A DNA stretch of 64,000 nt from Paenibacillus sp. D2_2 (GCF_031199965.1 NZ_CP133605.1:4000501-4064500), one strand, 5' to 3'. Numbered from the stretch's first letter, positions 9,589 to 19,092 are shown. The notes: generated from the letters alone by a model not told the origin. A program made the numbers and translations.

Positions 9589-9864
9589 CTAGACCTGCCA
9601 TGGCCATGGGGTATTTACCCATTCCCACGGATATCTTGAGAAGGAATGCCCGAAGTTCTGCAAAGGACCATAAAGATGCTGAAAATGCTCTGACAGATGC
9701 CGTCGCTCTAATGCCATTTGATTAAATTGCTGAAGGGCGGCCAAGTCCTCCGGATGTGTATCCAGATACAAGTTCAGCTCGACGAGTGTGAAATCCAACG
9801 CCTGCAGCTTCTCCAGCATATCATAATACTCTTGATCACAATGCGGCTTAGTTACTTCATTCAT
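9589..9864 (-). CDS. cotJB: spore coat protein CotJB
   Basis: The 91-residue product from the ATG at 9864 contains YYDMLEKLQALDFTLVELN and a Trp/Pro-rich C-terminus (YPWEWVNTPWPWQV), the CotJB signature. I chose 9864 over an upstream in-frame start at 9930 because it overlaps the cotJA stop (ATGA-type coupling) and follows AAGGAAGG. It is translated between cotJA and cotJC and is required with them for coat incorporation in B. subtilis. Confidence 0.85.
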   Translation of the reverse strand: MNEVTKPHCDQEYYDMLEKLQALDFTLVELNLYLDTHPEDLAALQQFNQMALERRHLSEHFQHLYGPLQNFGHSFSRYPWEWVNTPWPWQV

Positions 9865-10087
9865 TCGTCTGCCTTCCTTTCCCCCACCGGGATTCATAGG
9901 GGCTGTATAATGCGGGCCATAGTGTACCATGTCTTAATGCTTCCTGCGTACTGAACTGTGGCAAATTGGGCGGCTGGAATCGCATATATAAATGCGGCGG
10001 AGTACTATAGTGTTTAGTCAGCATAGGCGGACAAGGATCAAAAGGGCCAATAAAAGGGGAATACGTCTTAACCTGAGTAAAGTTCAA
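9857..10087 (-). CDS. cotJA: spore coat-associated protein CotJA
   Basis: A 76-residue Pro/Tyr-rich protein with FIGPFDPCPPMLTKHY, LYMRFQPPNLPQFSTQEAL and GTLWPALYSPY, the conserved core of CotJA. Translation starts at a TTG at 10087 after GGAAGGAGGAAG. First gene of the cotJABC operon, overlapping cotJB. The protein is a structural spore-coat component made in the mother cell. Confidence 0.88.
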   Translation of the reverse strand: MNFTQVKTYSPFIGPFDPCPPMLTKHYSTPPHLYMRFQPPNLPQFSTQEALRHGTLWPALYSPYESRWGKGRQTNE

Positions 10088-10121
10088 TCTACTTCCTCCT
10101 TCCTATATCTCCTCATTCTTT

Positions 10122-10148
10122 AACATATGACATTCGCCCAAATAATGA
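10122..10148 (-). promoter_or_regulatory. possible sporulation (SigE-like) promoter of cotJABC
   Basis: On the minus strand TCATTAT (10148-10142) and CATATGTT (10129-10122), 12 bases apart, resemble SigE -35 and -10 elements. B. subtilis cotJ is SigE dependent. The spacing is slightly short and the match partial. Confidence 0.25.
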
Positions 10149-10213
10149 ACAAAAAAGCGTGAATAAACAGCAAGAAACCGCCCTCTCCAGAGCGGTCAAG
10201 CCAAATGCTTATA

Positions 10214-10277
10214 AAAAAACCATCAGCATCACACTGCACTCCAAGTTCTCAAGTACAGCATAAACTGACGGTTTTAT
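10214..10277 (-). terminator. structured terminator after the CorC/HlyC gene
   Basis: On the minus strand AAACCGTCAG pairs with CTGATGGTTT around an internal hairpin (CTGTACTT with the CCAAG/GCAG side), followed by a run of seven T. It lies 25 bases below the stop at 10302. Confidence 0.6.
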
Positions 10278-10301
10278 AGTCCGAAATGTCAGGAGAGAAT
10301 T

Positions 10302-11651
10302 CTACGATTCCTCACATGGATCATCGAGTTGTTCCGGTTCTTGTAATTTAATGATCTTAACGCGGGTAATCCGAAGGCGGCTTGCCTCAGCAACCTCGAA
10401 AATCACATTATCCTCCTGCTTCTTCTTACCTTTGGCCGGAATCCCTTCTAGCTCCTTAAACAGCCAGCCTCCGATCGAATCGACCTCGTCGTCCACCAGA
10501 TCACTGCCGATCAGATCATTGACTTCCTCAATCAACAGGCGTCCATCTACAGAGTATACGCCATCATGCAGCTTCTCGATTTCCGGACGTTCATCCTCAA
10601 ACTCATCATGAAGATCGCCAACGATCTCCTCAAGTATTTCTTCCACCGTCAAAATACCGGCTGTACCACCATACTCATCTACCACGATCGCTAGCTGAGA
10701 ATGACGCTTCTGCATCAGACGAAGTACATGGCTAATCTCCATAGATTCCGGGACATTCAGAATTGGCCGTACCATATCCGCGAGTTCTCTCGGACCTTCC
10801 GGCTCTGGCAGCAGTAGATCTGTAATATGTACAAAGCCGATGATTTGGTCTTTATCCTCCACAGCAACTGGATAGCGCGAATGCTTAGTGTCATTGATAA
10901 TCTTCATATTGTCTTCCCAGGATAGATTCGTGTACAAGCAATCCATATCTGTCCGCGGCAGCATAACCTCCCGCGCCAACATATCCGAGAAGTCAAAAAG
11001 ATTGTCCATCAGCTTCATTTCATCTTTGTCGATGACGCCGCTCTTAGCGCTCTGGTTCATCAAGATCCGTATTTCTTCCTCGGAATGCGCCATCTCGCTC
11101 TCATTGGCCGGCTGAATGCCGATTAAGCGGAGCATTCCGTTAGCCGATGCATTAAGCAGCCAAATGACTGGCAGGAACAGCCTGTAGAAGTACAATAGCG
11201 GTGCCGACAACCAGAGTGATGTCGCTTCGGATTTCTGAATCGCCAGCGATTTAGGAGCTAATTCACCAACTACAATATGCAGAAATGTAATAATCGCGAA
11301 GCCAATGGCTACGGAAATCGTAGAGATCAGCGTGGAATCCGTGACGCCGAGCTTATACATAATAGGCATGACGATAAGCTCGGATACAGCCGGTTCACCT
11401 ACCCAGCCAAGACCGAGTGATGCTAACGTAATTCCTAACTGAGTAGCCGATAAGTAGGCATCCAATTTCTTATTGACTCGAAGCGCATAGGAAGCCCTTC
11501 GATTCCCTTCGCTGGCAAGCTGGGTCAGCCGTGATTGGCGCACCTTAACGAGCGAGAATTCCGCAGCAACGAAGAACCCGTTAAAGAACACCAGGATTAA
11601 GACTATAAGTAGATTAGAAATAATCTTGCCAACTTCAAAATCGGTGTGCAA
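10302..11651 (-). CDS. hemolysin C/CorC family transporter-associated protein (DUF21-CBS-CorC)
   Basis: The 449-residue protein has the order DUF21 membrane domain (about 1-200, four hydrophobic segments starting at LIVLILVFFNGFFVAAEFSL), two CBS motifs (about 215-335; AREVMLPRTDMDCL, MVRPILNVPESMEIS) and a C-terminal CorC/HlyC domain (about 350-440; VDGRLLIEEVNDLIG). This architecture is called hemolysin-like but is linked to Mg2+ or Co2+ homeostasis (YhdP/YugS-type, CorC). Nucleotide binding by the CBS pair probably regulates it. It is separated from yfkAB by 66 bases on the same strand, so co-transcription is possible. Confidence 0.88.
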   Translation of the reverse strand: MHTDFEVGKIISNLLIVLILVFFNGFFVAAEFSLVKVRQSRLTQLASEGNRRASYALRVNKKLDAYLSATQLGITLASLGLGWVGEPAVSELIVMPIMYKLGVTDSTLISTISVAIGFAIITFLHIVVGELAPKSLAIQKSEATSLWLSAPLLYFYRLFLPVIWLLNASANGMLRLIGIQPANESEMAHSEEEIRILMNQSAKSGVIDKDEMKLMDNLFDFSDMLAREVMLPRTDMDCLYTNLSWEDNMKIINDTKHSRYPVAVEDKDQIIGFVHITDLLLPEPEGPRELADMVRPILNVPESMEISHVLRLMQKRHSQLAIVVDEYGGTAGILTVEEILEEIVGDLHDEFEDERPEIEKLHDGVYSVDGRLLIEEVNDLIGSDLVDDEVDSIGGWLFKELEGIPAKGKKKQEDNVIFEVAEASRLRITRVKIIKLQEPEQLDDPCEES

Positions 11652-11717
11652 GATGAACGCCTCTTTTCTGTGTGATTACGTATAATGTCGTATTGGTAAA
11701 TATTATAGAACTTTCTC

Positions 11718-12854
11718 TTATAGAACGGTAGCTTTGCGTGATTTGAAGTCGATATCCTTGTAATACATATCGGCAACCAACAGATTAGGACCACAGCAAT
11801 TCGCAGCAGGGCAGTGACAATTCACCTTCTGATTGAGTGGATGCTCCGTAAGCCACTTCTCAAAAATATCATCCAGACGCCCGTCACGCAAATTGCCAAA
11901 GGCAGGAATAGCCGCGAAATCGGTGACGAATACATCGCCAGTAAACATGTTCACGTTCACCCGATTGCGCCCATCAGGATCATTGCGCATTGTAACATTT
12001 GGTTCCTGACGCATACGGCGCAGCAGCTTGGCATCCTCTTCATTTGTATTGCAGGCGAAGAAAGGAAGCGTGCCGAACAGCATCCACAAGTCGGGATCAC
12101 GGGAATCGAGTAACGAATGAATAGCTCCGCGCATCTGATCCAGCGATAACATCGGCAGCCCCTCCGCAAAGTCAGCTGCATACATTGGATGAACCTCATG
12201 TCGTTTACAGCCCATTTCCAGAATTAGGCGGTGAATCTCAGGCAGCTTCTCATAGGTCCGATAATTGATCATCGATTCTGCGGAGATGAACATTCCTGCC
12301 TCACTCAAGCGACGGGTATTCTCCACCATCTTGTCATACATTCTGTAGGCAACCTCAGGTTTCACCGGATGCCCGCTACGTGCAAAGCCTACCTCATGGA
12401 AGTCCCGCTCGCTCGTATAATTGAACGAGATATGCATGACATCCAGATAAGGCAACAGCTTCTCATAACGGTCATAATCAAGTGTCAAATTGGAATTGAT
12501 CTGAGAACGAATGCCTCGCGATCTGGCATATTTCAATAGCGGAACAATCAATTCGTCAACCGTCTGCTTCCGGAATGTAGGCTCCCCGCCCGTGATGCTA
12601 ATCGTCTGCAGGTTCTCGACCTCATCAAGTGCTCTTAGCATCGTATCGAGTGGAATATGCTCTGGCTCCTTCATGACTAGGCTATCGCCTACTGCGCAAT
12701 GCTCACATCGCATATTGCACAGATTGGTAACAGTCATCTCAACGCTGGTCAGCACATGTCGGCCGTGCTGATGAAGTGACAGAATCGGGTCCCACGGATC
12801 ATAGCTCGGGTTAATTTGCCGGAACGTTTCGTTGTTCGTACTCATTATTTTCAT
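11718..12854 (-). CDS. yfkAB: radical SAM protein YfkAB
   Basis: The 378-residue protein carries the radical SAM cluster motif CNMRCEHC at about 46-53, the GGEP motif (SITGGEPTFRK) and a cysteine-rich C-terminus (VNCHCPAANCCGPNLL). It matches the YfkA/YfkB family 'radical SAM/CxCxxxxC motif protein', whose substrate is unknown. The start at 12854 follows AAGGTGAG. It sits 20 bases below the HD-GYP gene and is probably third in an operon with the nucleotidase. The extra cysteines may bind an auxiliary Fe-S cluster (inference). Confidence 0.88.
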   Translation of the reverse strand: MKIMSTNNETFRQINPSYDPWDPILSLHQHGRHVLTSVEMTVTNLCNMRCEHCAVGDSLVMKEPEHIPLDTMLRALDEVENLQTISITGGEPTFRKQTVDELIVPLLKYARSRGIRSQINSNLTLDYDRYEKLLPYLDVMHISFNYTSERDFHEVGFARSGHPVKPEVAYRMYDKMVENTRRLSEAGMFISAESMINYRTYEKLPEIHRLILEMGCKRHEVHPMYAADFAEGLPMLSLDQMRGAIHSLLDSRDPDLWMLFGTLPFFACNTNEEDAKLLRRMRQEPNVTMRNDPDGRNRVNVNMFTGDVFVTDFAAIPAFGNLRDGRLDDIFEKWLTEHPLNQKVNCHCPAANCCGPNLLVADMYYKDIDFKSRKATVL

Positions 12855-12874
12855 ATTATACTCACCTTATTTAT

Positions 12875-13966
12875 TTATAGCTTTTTTGTACCATCTACTC
12901 CGGTAATAACGACGGATAGACGGCTTGACAGATCAATATCGTATGGAGCCTTCAAATCAACTCCGTCAGGATCAGTCAGTACCCTAACCACAGGTCTGTG
13001 CGGAATATCTTTGTGAATCTTGGCGACAACAGCCTGCTCACCAGTACTCAAACCGACGGTCATACCAACTGGATAAATAGCGACATGATCTCTAAACAGC
13101 TCTAATTTCGACTTCTCATACCATTCTCCGCAGCCCGCATAGAGCACCTCCACTGCCTGATGCGGAAGCATCGCTGGGCGATATACCCGGTGCGTGGTCA
13201 TCGCATCGAACGCATCCGTAATCGCAATCCAGCGAGCGAACTCATGAATTTCGTCACCCTTCAGGCCTCGCGGATAACCGCTGCCGTTGACTCTCTCATG
13301 ATGCTGATAGGCACAGTGGGCAGCCTTGAGCGGAATCCCCGGCTCATCTTTTAACAGTTTGAAGCCGATCTCAGTATGCTTCTTAATCTGTGCGAACTCC
13401 TCATCAGTCAGTTGCGACGGCTTATTCAGAATATCCGGCGGTACCTTCGTCTTGCCGATATCATGTAGCATGGCTCCAAGGCCAAGCAATGTCAGATCCT
13501 CTTTACTGTAACCGTAAACCTGACCTAGCAGCAAAGTATAGATGCATACATTCAAAGAATGACGATACAGATAATGATCCATACTATCGATATTCATCAT
13601 CATTATCATCACGTTTTCCCTGGAGCTGAGATCATCGATGATCGACTCGACCAGGCCGGAGAAAGTCTTACCCAGATAAGGATAGACTACCCCTTTCATC
13701 GATGGTTCCATCAGCTTCTTAAAATTGACCCTTAACTCATTCAGCGCACGGCGGCGTGTAGTTTCTTCGATCATTTCGCTGACCTGGATATCATCCGTAC
13801 GATGATCAGCAATATAAATATAATCGAGGCCGTGGTGACGCATGCTGCGAATGATAGCATCATTTATTTCTACATTTTCCGACAAGAGAACGATACCGTC
13901 CTCATTATAAATTTTCTTCCCTAACTTCATTCCTGGCCTTAGAGAATCTATTGCTATTAACCGCAA
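12875..13966 (-). CDS. HD-GYP domain c-di-GMP phosphodiesterase
   Basis: A 363-residue cytoplasmic protein. Residues ~1-60 form a small N-terminal domain (IDSLRPGMKLGKKIYNEDG). The HD-GYP domain (about 110-300) has all landmarks: YRHSLNV, LHDIGKTKVP, KKHTEIG, HCAYQHHERVNGSGYP and ITDAFDAMTTHR. Such enzymes hydrolyse cyclic di-GMP to pGpG or GMP at a bi- or trinuclear metal site. A short beta domain with PVGMTVGLSTGEQA follows. The gene is 35 bases below the nucleotidase and 20 above yfkAB. It is a paralogue of the gene at 16063. Confidence 0.88.
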   Translation of the reverse strand: MRLIAIDSLRPGMKLGKKIYNEDGIVLLSENVEINDAIIRSMRHHGLDYIYIADHRTDDIQVSEMIEETTRRRALNELRVNFKKLMEPSMKGVVYPYLGKTFSGLVESIIDDLSSRENVMIMMMNIDSMDHYLYRHSLNVCIYTLLLGQVYGYSKEDLTLLGLGAMLHDIGKTKVPPDILNKPSQLTDEEFAQIKKHTEIGFKLLKDEPGIPLKAAHCAYQHHERVNGSGYPRGLKGDEIHEFARWIAITDAFDAMTTHRVYRPAMLPHQAVEVLYAGCGEWYEKSKLELFRDHVAIYPVGMTVGLSTGEQAVVAKIHKDIPHRPVVRVLTDPDGVDLKAPYDIDLSSRLSVVITGVDGTKKL

Positions 13967-14001
13967 TTAAACCACTTCCGTCTCGTTATAAATCGCTTTA
14001 T

Positions 14002-15465
14002 TTAAATTTGCTCCCATCTGGTAAGGAAGCAACTATCTACAGCCCCTGCCGCCTGTAATTCCAATCTGAGCAGATCACGTATAAATAAAGGAAGCATATA
14101 TTTCAGCTCACTCCCATTCTGCAACCGCTCATAGCCTACTCCGAAAGTAAACATATCAAGCGTGCCGACCCTATACGTCATTTCCGGCTCCAGTGGAATC
14201 CCCGCGATACTTGCCCGGACAATCCGTCGATACGGCTCTGCCTGTGGGTCATACATAACTTCCATTCCATCCAGGCAAATTCCGCCCAGAACCTTGCCGC
14301 GAAATCCATAACCGAATATAGGCTTATCCATCATGTCCGGAAGCAACGATTGCTCCAAGGTGTATAGTATGTCCTCACCTTTTAAGTTCATAGTACACGG
14401 ATTAATCGGGGAAGGGCAACGTTCATGCAGCATGCCTTCGCTAATGTCCCCAGCAGGAAGCTCGCTCAGCAATTGACCACTATTGATGATCGATAGATCG
14501 CTCTTTGTGAACCTTCGGACTGCCTGGGCCAACAAATTACCGAATGGAGACTCATTGGTGTATGAAATCGGTAGCTTCCGATCCGTCCGCGTAACCGTCC
14601 GATCCAGACGAACCTCAGCCTTTTTACGATTAGTGTCAATGGAGTGCAGCACGATTTCACTCTCCACCCCAGGCTCCACCTTAAGCACCTTACCATCGTA
14701 AATTTCAGGCTTACCACTCACAGGATTCTTGCGGAATTTAATTTTCCCGAGATAATTACCGAATTTCCCGGCAGCCGTAATTGCTGTCTTCCCAATGATC
14801 TGCGGTTCCTCCAGCAAATGATGGGTATGTCCGCCTATGATGAGATCGATATTCGGGATCATCTCCGCCAACTGTCGGTCGAGCTTTATCCCTAAATGGG
14901 ACATAACAACGATCAAATCCACCTGCGAACGCAACTGTTCTACATCATATTGGATCGTCTCCATCGGGTCAAGAGCATCCCATCCCAATAAACGGTAAAA
15001 ATCAGAAAATGCCGCCGTTGCGCCAATCAATCCAATCGTAAATGGACCACGCCGTACAATATGATGTCTTCTCATCCACCCTGGAGGCTGGCCTGTTCTT
15101 TGCTCAACAATATTGTTGCAAATGACGGGACAACGCAGACTCGCATACGTTTCCTCTAGAAGTTCTGGAGTAAAGGTTAGACCCTCATTATTCCCGATCG
15201 TAATCGCATCGTATCCGGTCAAATTAATGACATCAACATTGGCATGACCTATGGTGCCCTCTGTCTCCGGTGCGGCTCGGTCCATATGGTCACCTATATC
15301 AAGGAGCAGCATTTCACTCTTTGGCTCGGATCGCAAATCATCGATCATCGCGGCGATTCTGCCCATGGTACCGAAATGGCTGTGCAAGTCATTCGTATAT
15401 GCAATCGTTAATGTAATTTCGTCCGTATCCGGCACATGAAAGCCCCCTTGTTGTTTTTTATTCAT
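14002..15465 (-). CDS. bifunctional metallophosphatase/5'-nucleotidase (YunD-like)
   Basis: The 487-residue protein has an N-terminal calcineurin-like metallophosphoesterase domain (about 17-260: YTNDLHSHFG, DIGDHMDR, IGNNEG, VMSHLG, GGHTHHLLEEP) and a C-terminal 5'-nucleotidase domain (about 300-480: NLLAQAVRRF, NSGQLLSELPAGDI, GYGFRG). The usual GNHE motif reads GNNEG, which I recall as a variant in the YunD group. No signal peptide, so it acts in the cytoplasm, unlike secreted UshA. First gene of a likely operon with HD-GYP and yfkAB; it could dephosphorylate GMP from c-di-GMP turnover (inference). Confidence 0.85.
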   Translation of the reverse strand: MNKKQQGGFHVPDTDEITLTIAYTNDLHSHFGTMGRIAAMIDDLRSEPKSEMLLLDIGDHMDRAAPETEGTIGHANVDVINLTGYDAITIGNNEGLTFTPELLEETYASLRCPVICNNIVEQRTGQPPGWMRRHHIVRRGPFTIGLIGATAAFSDFYRLLGWDALDPMETIQYDVEQLRSQVDLIVVMSHLGIKLDRQLAEMIPNIDLIIGGHTHHLLEEPQIIGKTAITAAGKFGNYLGKIKFRKNPVSGKPEIYDGKVLKVEPGVESEIVLHSIDTNRKKAEVRLDRTVTRTDRKLPISYTNESPFGNLLAQAVRRFTKSDLSIINSGQLLSELPAGDISEGMLHERCPSPINPCTMNLKGEDILYTLEQSLLPDMMDKPIFGYGFRGKVLGGICLDGMEVMYDPQAEPYRRIVRASIAGIPLEPEMTYRVGTLDMFTFGVGYERLQNGSELKYMLPLFIRDLLRLELQAAGAVDSCFLTRWEQI

Positions 15466-15504
15466 TAGACCTACAAAAAATGAAGATAAATCTAATTATA
15501 TACC

Positions 15505-15532
15505 TTGAAAACGCCCACTGTCTTCTTATATA
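15505..15532 (+). promoter_or_regulatory. candidate SigA promoter of the moaD-like gene
   Basis: TTGAAA at 15505-15510 and TATATA at 15527-15532, 16 bases apart, lie 46 bases before the ATG. An AT-rich stretch follows. The -10 register is ambiguous. Confidence 0.4.
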
Positions 15533-15577
15533 TGATATATTATAGGGATTTAAACTCATAAACCGAGGTGAATAGAC

Positions 15578-15826
15578 ATGAAAATATCCATTTTCCTCTT
15601 TGCAGGATTGGCCGAGCGACTTGGGACATCGCGGATCACCTTCGATTACAGCGAATCTCCTTTAACACCTGAGCGTCTGAAGCAACTTCTGAGCAATGCT
15701 TATCCTGATGCAGCCCCGCTTCTATCTGCTGCATTGGTAGCCGTCAATCAGGAGTATGCAGTAGCCGATTATCCGATCCAGGAGACGGATGAGATCGCTT
15801 TGATTCCACCTGTATCTGGAGGCTGA
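15578..15826 (+). CDS. moaD: MoaD/ThiS-family sulfur carrier protein
   Basis: An 82-residue ubiquitin-fold protein ending in PPVSGG; the C-terminal Gly-Gly is adenylated and thiocarboxylated in this family. The start (MKISIFLFAGLAERLG) and the EIALIPPVSGG end match the molybdopterin synthase small subunit. The ribosome site is GAGGTG. No other moa gene is in the window, so its partner MoaE would be encoded elsewhere. A terminator begins within the stop codon, so it is monocistronic. Confidence 0.85.
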   Translation: MKISIFLFAGLAERLGTSRITFDYSESPLTPERLKQLLSNAYPDAAPLLSAALVAVNQEYAVADYPIQETDEIALIPPVSGG

Positions 15827-15846
15827 TGCGTAAGCATCAGCCTTTT
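15821..15846 (+). terminator. terminator of moaD, overlapping its stop codon
   Basis: GGCTGATGC (15821-15829), loop GTAA, GCATCAGCC (15834-15842), then TTTT. The TGA stop of moaD is inside the 5' arm. Confidence 0.85.
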
Positions 15847-16062
15847 CACAGTCCTGTGATCTATTTAACAAAGTTAATGGTGACTACAAGTCTACGACTC
15901 CATAATTCTTGAGTCATATTGCTCTACTAATTAATAGCGACAAAGAACTATGACACCGTTGTCAACCCATTTATTTCCTGATATGATTGACTTAGAGCAA
16001 GTTTTCAAAAGCGGTCTTTTGGAACGATCTCTTAAAAGCAGAATATTGAGGTGTCATCTTTC

Positions 16063-17109
16063 TTGAAAATACATATCATGGATCTTAACCCTGGAGACAA
16101 GCTTCAGTCCGACGTATTTAATCATTTTGGCGTATTAGTTCTACAGAAAGAAAAGGAGCTGTCCAACGAGGCCATCGTAAAATTGATGCAGCATGGTATC
16201 GATTATATTGACATCATCCCTCATACCATTGATGTCGTCGTACCGAGCGCATCGGTCACTCCACAGTTCATCCAGAAGATGCAGCCCGTATTTAATGAAG
16301 CGGTTGACGGATTTGAAGCGATTTTCCTGGAAGCTTTAGCAACCGGCAATTTCGATAATTCCCAGGTAGACCGCCTACTTGAGCCTATGGTCGAGCAACT
16401 CGATACCCAGAAGGATGTCGTCTCTTTGCTCCTACTACTTGGCAATCATGACAATTATACATATAATCACTCTTTGCAGGTTGGAATGCTATCCTATTAT
16501 ATCGCTTCTTGGCTAGGATATTCAAAGGAAGAGGCCTACAAAGTAGGTAAAGCCGGTTACTTGATCGATATCGGAAAATGTAAAATACCGGATGAAATCC
16601 TGTTCAAACCTGGGAAATTGACACCTGAGGAATTTGAAGAGGTCAAACGTCACACTCAATATGGATATGAGATCATTATGAATTCTACCGATGACGAGCT
16701 ATCGGCCCTCGTTGCTCTGCAACATCATGAGCGCGAGGACGGCAGTGGTTATCCACGTGGACTGACCGATAAGGAAATCCATCCTTACGCTAAGATCGCT
16801 GCGGTAGCAGACGTCTATACGGCTATGACGTCTAACCGAATCTATCAATCGAAGCAAGAGCTGTTCACTGTACTCAAGGAATTGAATAACATGAGCTTCG
16901 GTAAATTATGTCCTGAGCCTACCCAAGCGCTGATTAACCACCTGCTGCCGAACTTTATCGGCAAGAAGGTATTACTAAGCTCTGGTGAGGTAGGGGCCAT
17001 TATTATGACGAATCCATCCGATTTCTTCCGTCCGCTGATCCGTACTGAATCACGCTTTATCGACCTGGCTAGGGAACGTGAGCTTACGATCACTGAGGTT
17101 TATATGTAG
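16063..17109 (+). CDS. degenerate HD-GYP domain protein
   Basis: A paralogue of the protein at 12875-13966 with the same layout (MKIHIMDLNPGDKL aligns with MRLIAIDSLRPGMKL). The TTG at 16063 is chosen because GAGGTG lies nine bases before it; an in-frame GTG at 16051 has no such site. It keeps YNHSLQVG, KRHTQYGYE, QHHEREDGSGYPRG and VADVYTAMTSNR, but the HD motif reads LIDIGKCKIP, so the metal-binding His is Ile. It may therefore be inactive and serve as a c-di-GMP sensor or partner of the active paralogue (inference). About 348 residues, cytoplasmic. Followed by a hairpin with T-run. Confidence 0.85.
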   Translation: MKIHIMDLNPGDKLQSDVFNHFGVLVLQKEKELSNEAIVKLMQHGIDYIDIIPHTIDVVVPSASVTPQFIQKMQPVFNEAVDGFEAIFLEALATGNFDNSQVDRLLEPMVEQLDTQKDVVSLLLLLGNHDNYTYNHSLQVGMLSYYIASWLGYSKEEAYKVGKAGYLIDIGKCKIPDEILFKPGKLTPEEFEEVKRHTQYGYEIIMNSTDDELSALVALQHHEREDGSGYPRGLTDKEIHPYAKIAAVADVYTAMTSNRIYQSKQELFTVLKELNNMSFGKLCPEPTQALINHLLPNFIGKKVLLSSGEVGAIIMTNPSDFFRPLIRTESRFIDLARERELTITEVYM

Positions 17110-17129
17110 GTACCTGAAATGAATTAGGA

Positions 17130-17161
17130 GAATGGTCTGGTTGACAGCCATTCTTCTTTTT
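17130..17161 (+). terminator. terminator after the degenerate HD-GYP gene
   Basis: GAATGG and CCATTC pair around an imperfect CTG/CAG inner stem, followed by TTCTTTTTATT on the plus strand, 20 bases after the stop. Confidence 0.6.
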
Positions 17162-17165
17162 ATTG

Positions 17166-17217
17166 AAAAAAAAGGGCGCCCAGGTCACTTCTCATGACTA
17201 CTGGGACTGCCCTTTTT
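17166..17217 (-). terminator. terminator of the suf operon (probably bidirectional)
   Basis: AAAAAGGGC (17169-17177) pairs with GCCCTTTTT (17209-17217), with inner CCCAG/CTGGG and GTCA/TGAC pairs. A-runs and T-runs flank both sides; it lies 15 bases below the sufB stop. Confidence 0.75.
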
Positions 17218-17231
17218 CTACAGGAGAGCCC

Positions 17232-18628
17232 TTAACCGATGGACCCCTCCATTTCGAATTTAATCAATCTATTCATCTCAACGGCATACTCCATCGGCAG
17301 CTCTTTCGTAAACGGCTCAATGAAGCCCATGATGATCATCTGAGTCGCTTCCTCTTCGGTCAAACCACGGCTCATCAAGTAGAAGAGTTGCTCTTCCGAC
17401 ACCTTCGATACGGTCGCTTCGTGCTCCAGAACAATGTTATCATTCATGATCTCATTGTATGGAATAGTATCCGAAGTAGACTCATTATCGAGAATGAGTG
17501 TATCGCACTTGATGTTGGACTTCGCGCCATCTGCTTGACGTCCGAATGATGCAAGACCGCGATATGTTACTTTACCGCCATGCTTACTGATCGACTTCGA
17601 TACGATCGTCGAAGTGGTGTCCGGAGCGAGGTGAATCATCTTCGCACCCGCATCCTGGAGCTGGCCTTTGCCGGCAACAGCAATCGACAGCACGCTACCT
17701 TTGGCTCCGCGGCCTTTCAGGATAACCGCTGGATATTTCATCGTCAGCTTGGAGCCGATGTTACCATCAACCCATTCCATCGTTGCATTCTCTTCTGCAA
17801 CTGCACGCTTCGTAACGAGGTTATAAATGTTTGGTGCCCAGTTCTGAATCGTAGTATAACGAACGCGAGCATTCTTCTTACAGATGATCTCTACGACTGC
17901 GCTGTGCAGAGAGTTTGTGCTGTAGACCGGAGCCGTACAGCCCTCTACATAGTGCACGAAGCTATCCTCATCAGCAATGATCAGCGTACGTTCAAATTGA
18001 CCCATATTCTCCGAATTAATACGGAAGTAGGCTTGCAACGGAATCTCACACTTCACGCCCTTAGGAACATAGATGAAGCTACCGCCAGACCATACCGCAC
18101 TGTTCAGAGCGGCAAATTTATTGTCCGCTGGTGGGATAATCGTACCAAAATGTTCGCGGAAGATTTCCGGATGCTCTCTAAGAGCAGAATCGGTATCCAT
18201 AAAGATTACACCTTGATCCTCCAGATCCTTCTGCATGCTATGGTATACAACCTCAGATTCATATTGGGCCGATACCCCAGCCAGGAACTTCTGCTCTGCT
18301 TCCGGAATACCAAGCTTATCAAAGGTTTCTTTAATTTCGTCAGGAACTTCGTCCCATGTCTTGCCTTGCTTCTCAGATGGTTTGACATAGTATTGAATTT
18401 CGTTAAAGTCAAGATCGTCCAGATCTCCGCCCAGCGCGGTAGCGGCATTTTCTCGAACTGCTCCAACGATTTCAGACGGAAGTTAAGCATCCATTCCGGT
18501 TCATTTTTCATACGGGAAATTTCCGTGACAATCTCTCGAGTCAAGCCTTTACCCGATTGAAAAATTGACTTATGCTCATCGCGAAAGCCATATTTATACT
18601 CTTCCATTTCAGGCGCTTTCTTAGCCAT
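17232..18628 (-). CDS. sufB: Fe-S cluster assembly scaffold SufB, frameshift
   Basis: Part of the SufBCD scaffold on which [Fe-S] clusters are built. The N-terminal 65 residues ([24 protein letters not shown]) and the rest (GDLDDLD onward, HSALVEIICK-type core, [21 protein letters not shown] end) are in different frames. One C missing in the run at 18430-18432 explains the switch, and the repaired length is 465 residues, the SufB length I know from B. subtilis. Last gene of sufCDSUB, 43 bases after sufU. The product is normally indispensable in Bacillales, so a genuine null is unlikely. Confidence 0.95.
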
Positions 18629-18671
18629 GGCTGCATTACCTCCTTAATCTTTCATTATCCATATGCTTCAA

Positions 18672-19092
18672 TTACTCTTCTTCGTGAATCCCCTTCTTAA
18701 GTGCATTCCACGCCAGTGTTGCGCACTTGATTCGGGCAGGGAATTTATTAACCCCGGATAGAGCTTCAAGCTCTTCATATTCATCAAAATCGACTGTCTC
18801 TCCCTGCATCAAGGAAGAGAAACGTTTAGCCAAATCCATTGCTTCCGCATAGGTCCGGCCTTTCACTGCCTCTGTCATCATCGATGCTGAGGACATACTG
18901 ATCGAGCAGCCTTCCCCAGTGAAGCGGGCATCTTCACAACGCCATCCTCCAGCTTCAGCTGGAGCGAGATGCGATCCCCGCAAGTTGGGTTGTTAAGATC
19001 AACAGTCAGGGAATCGTCATCGAATTTCCCGCGGTTGCGCGGGTTTTTATAATGATCCATAATTACGCGGCGGTATAAGTCGTCAAGTTGCA

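Noticed and set aside
17580..18560. Long plus-strand open frame (326 codons) opposite sufB
   Set aside because: It is antisense to a clear sufB gene, has no ribosome site, and shows an unprotein-like composition (many Arg, Cys and Trp). It is a shadow of the coding strand.
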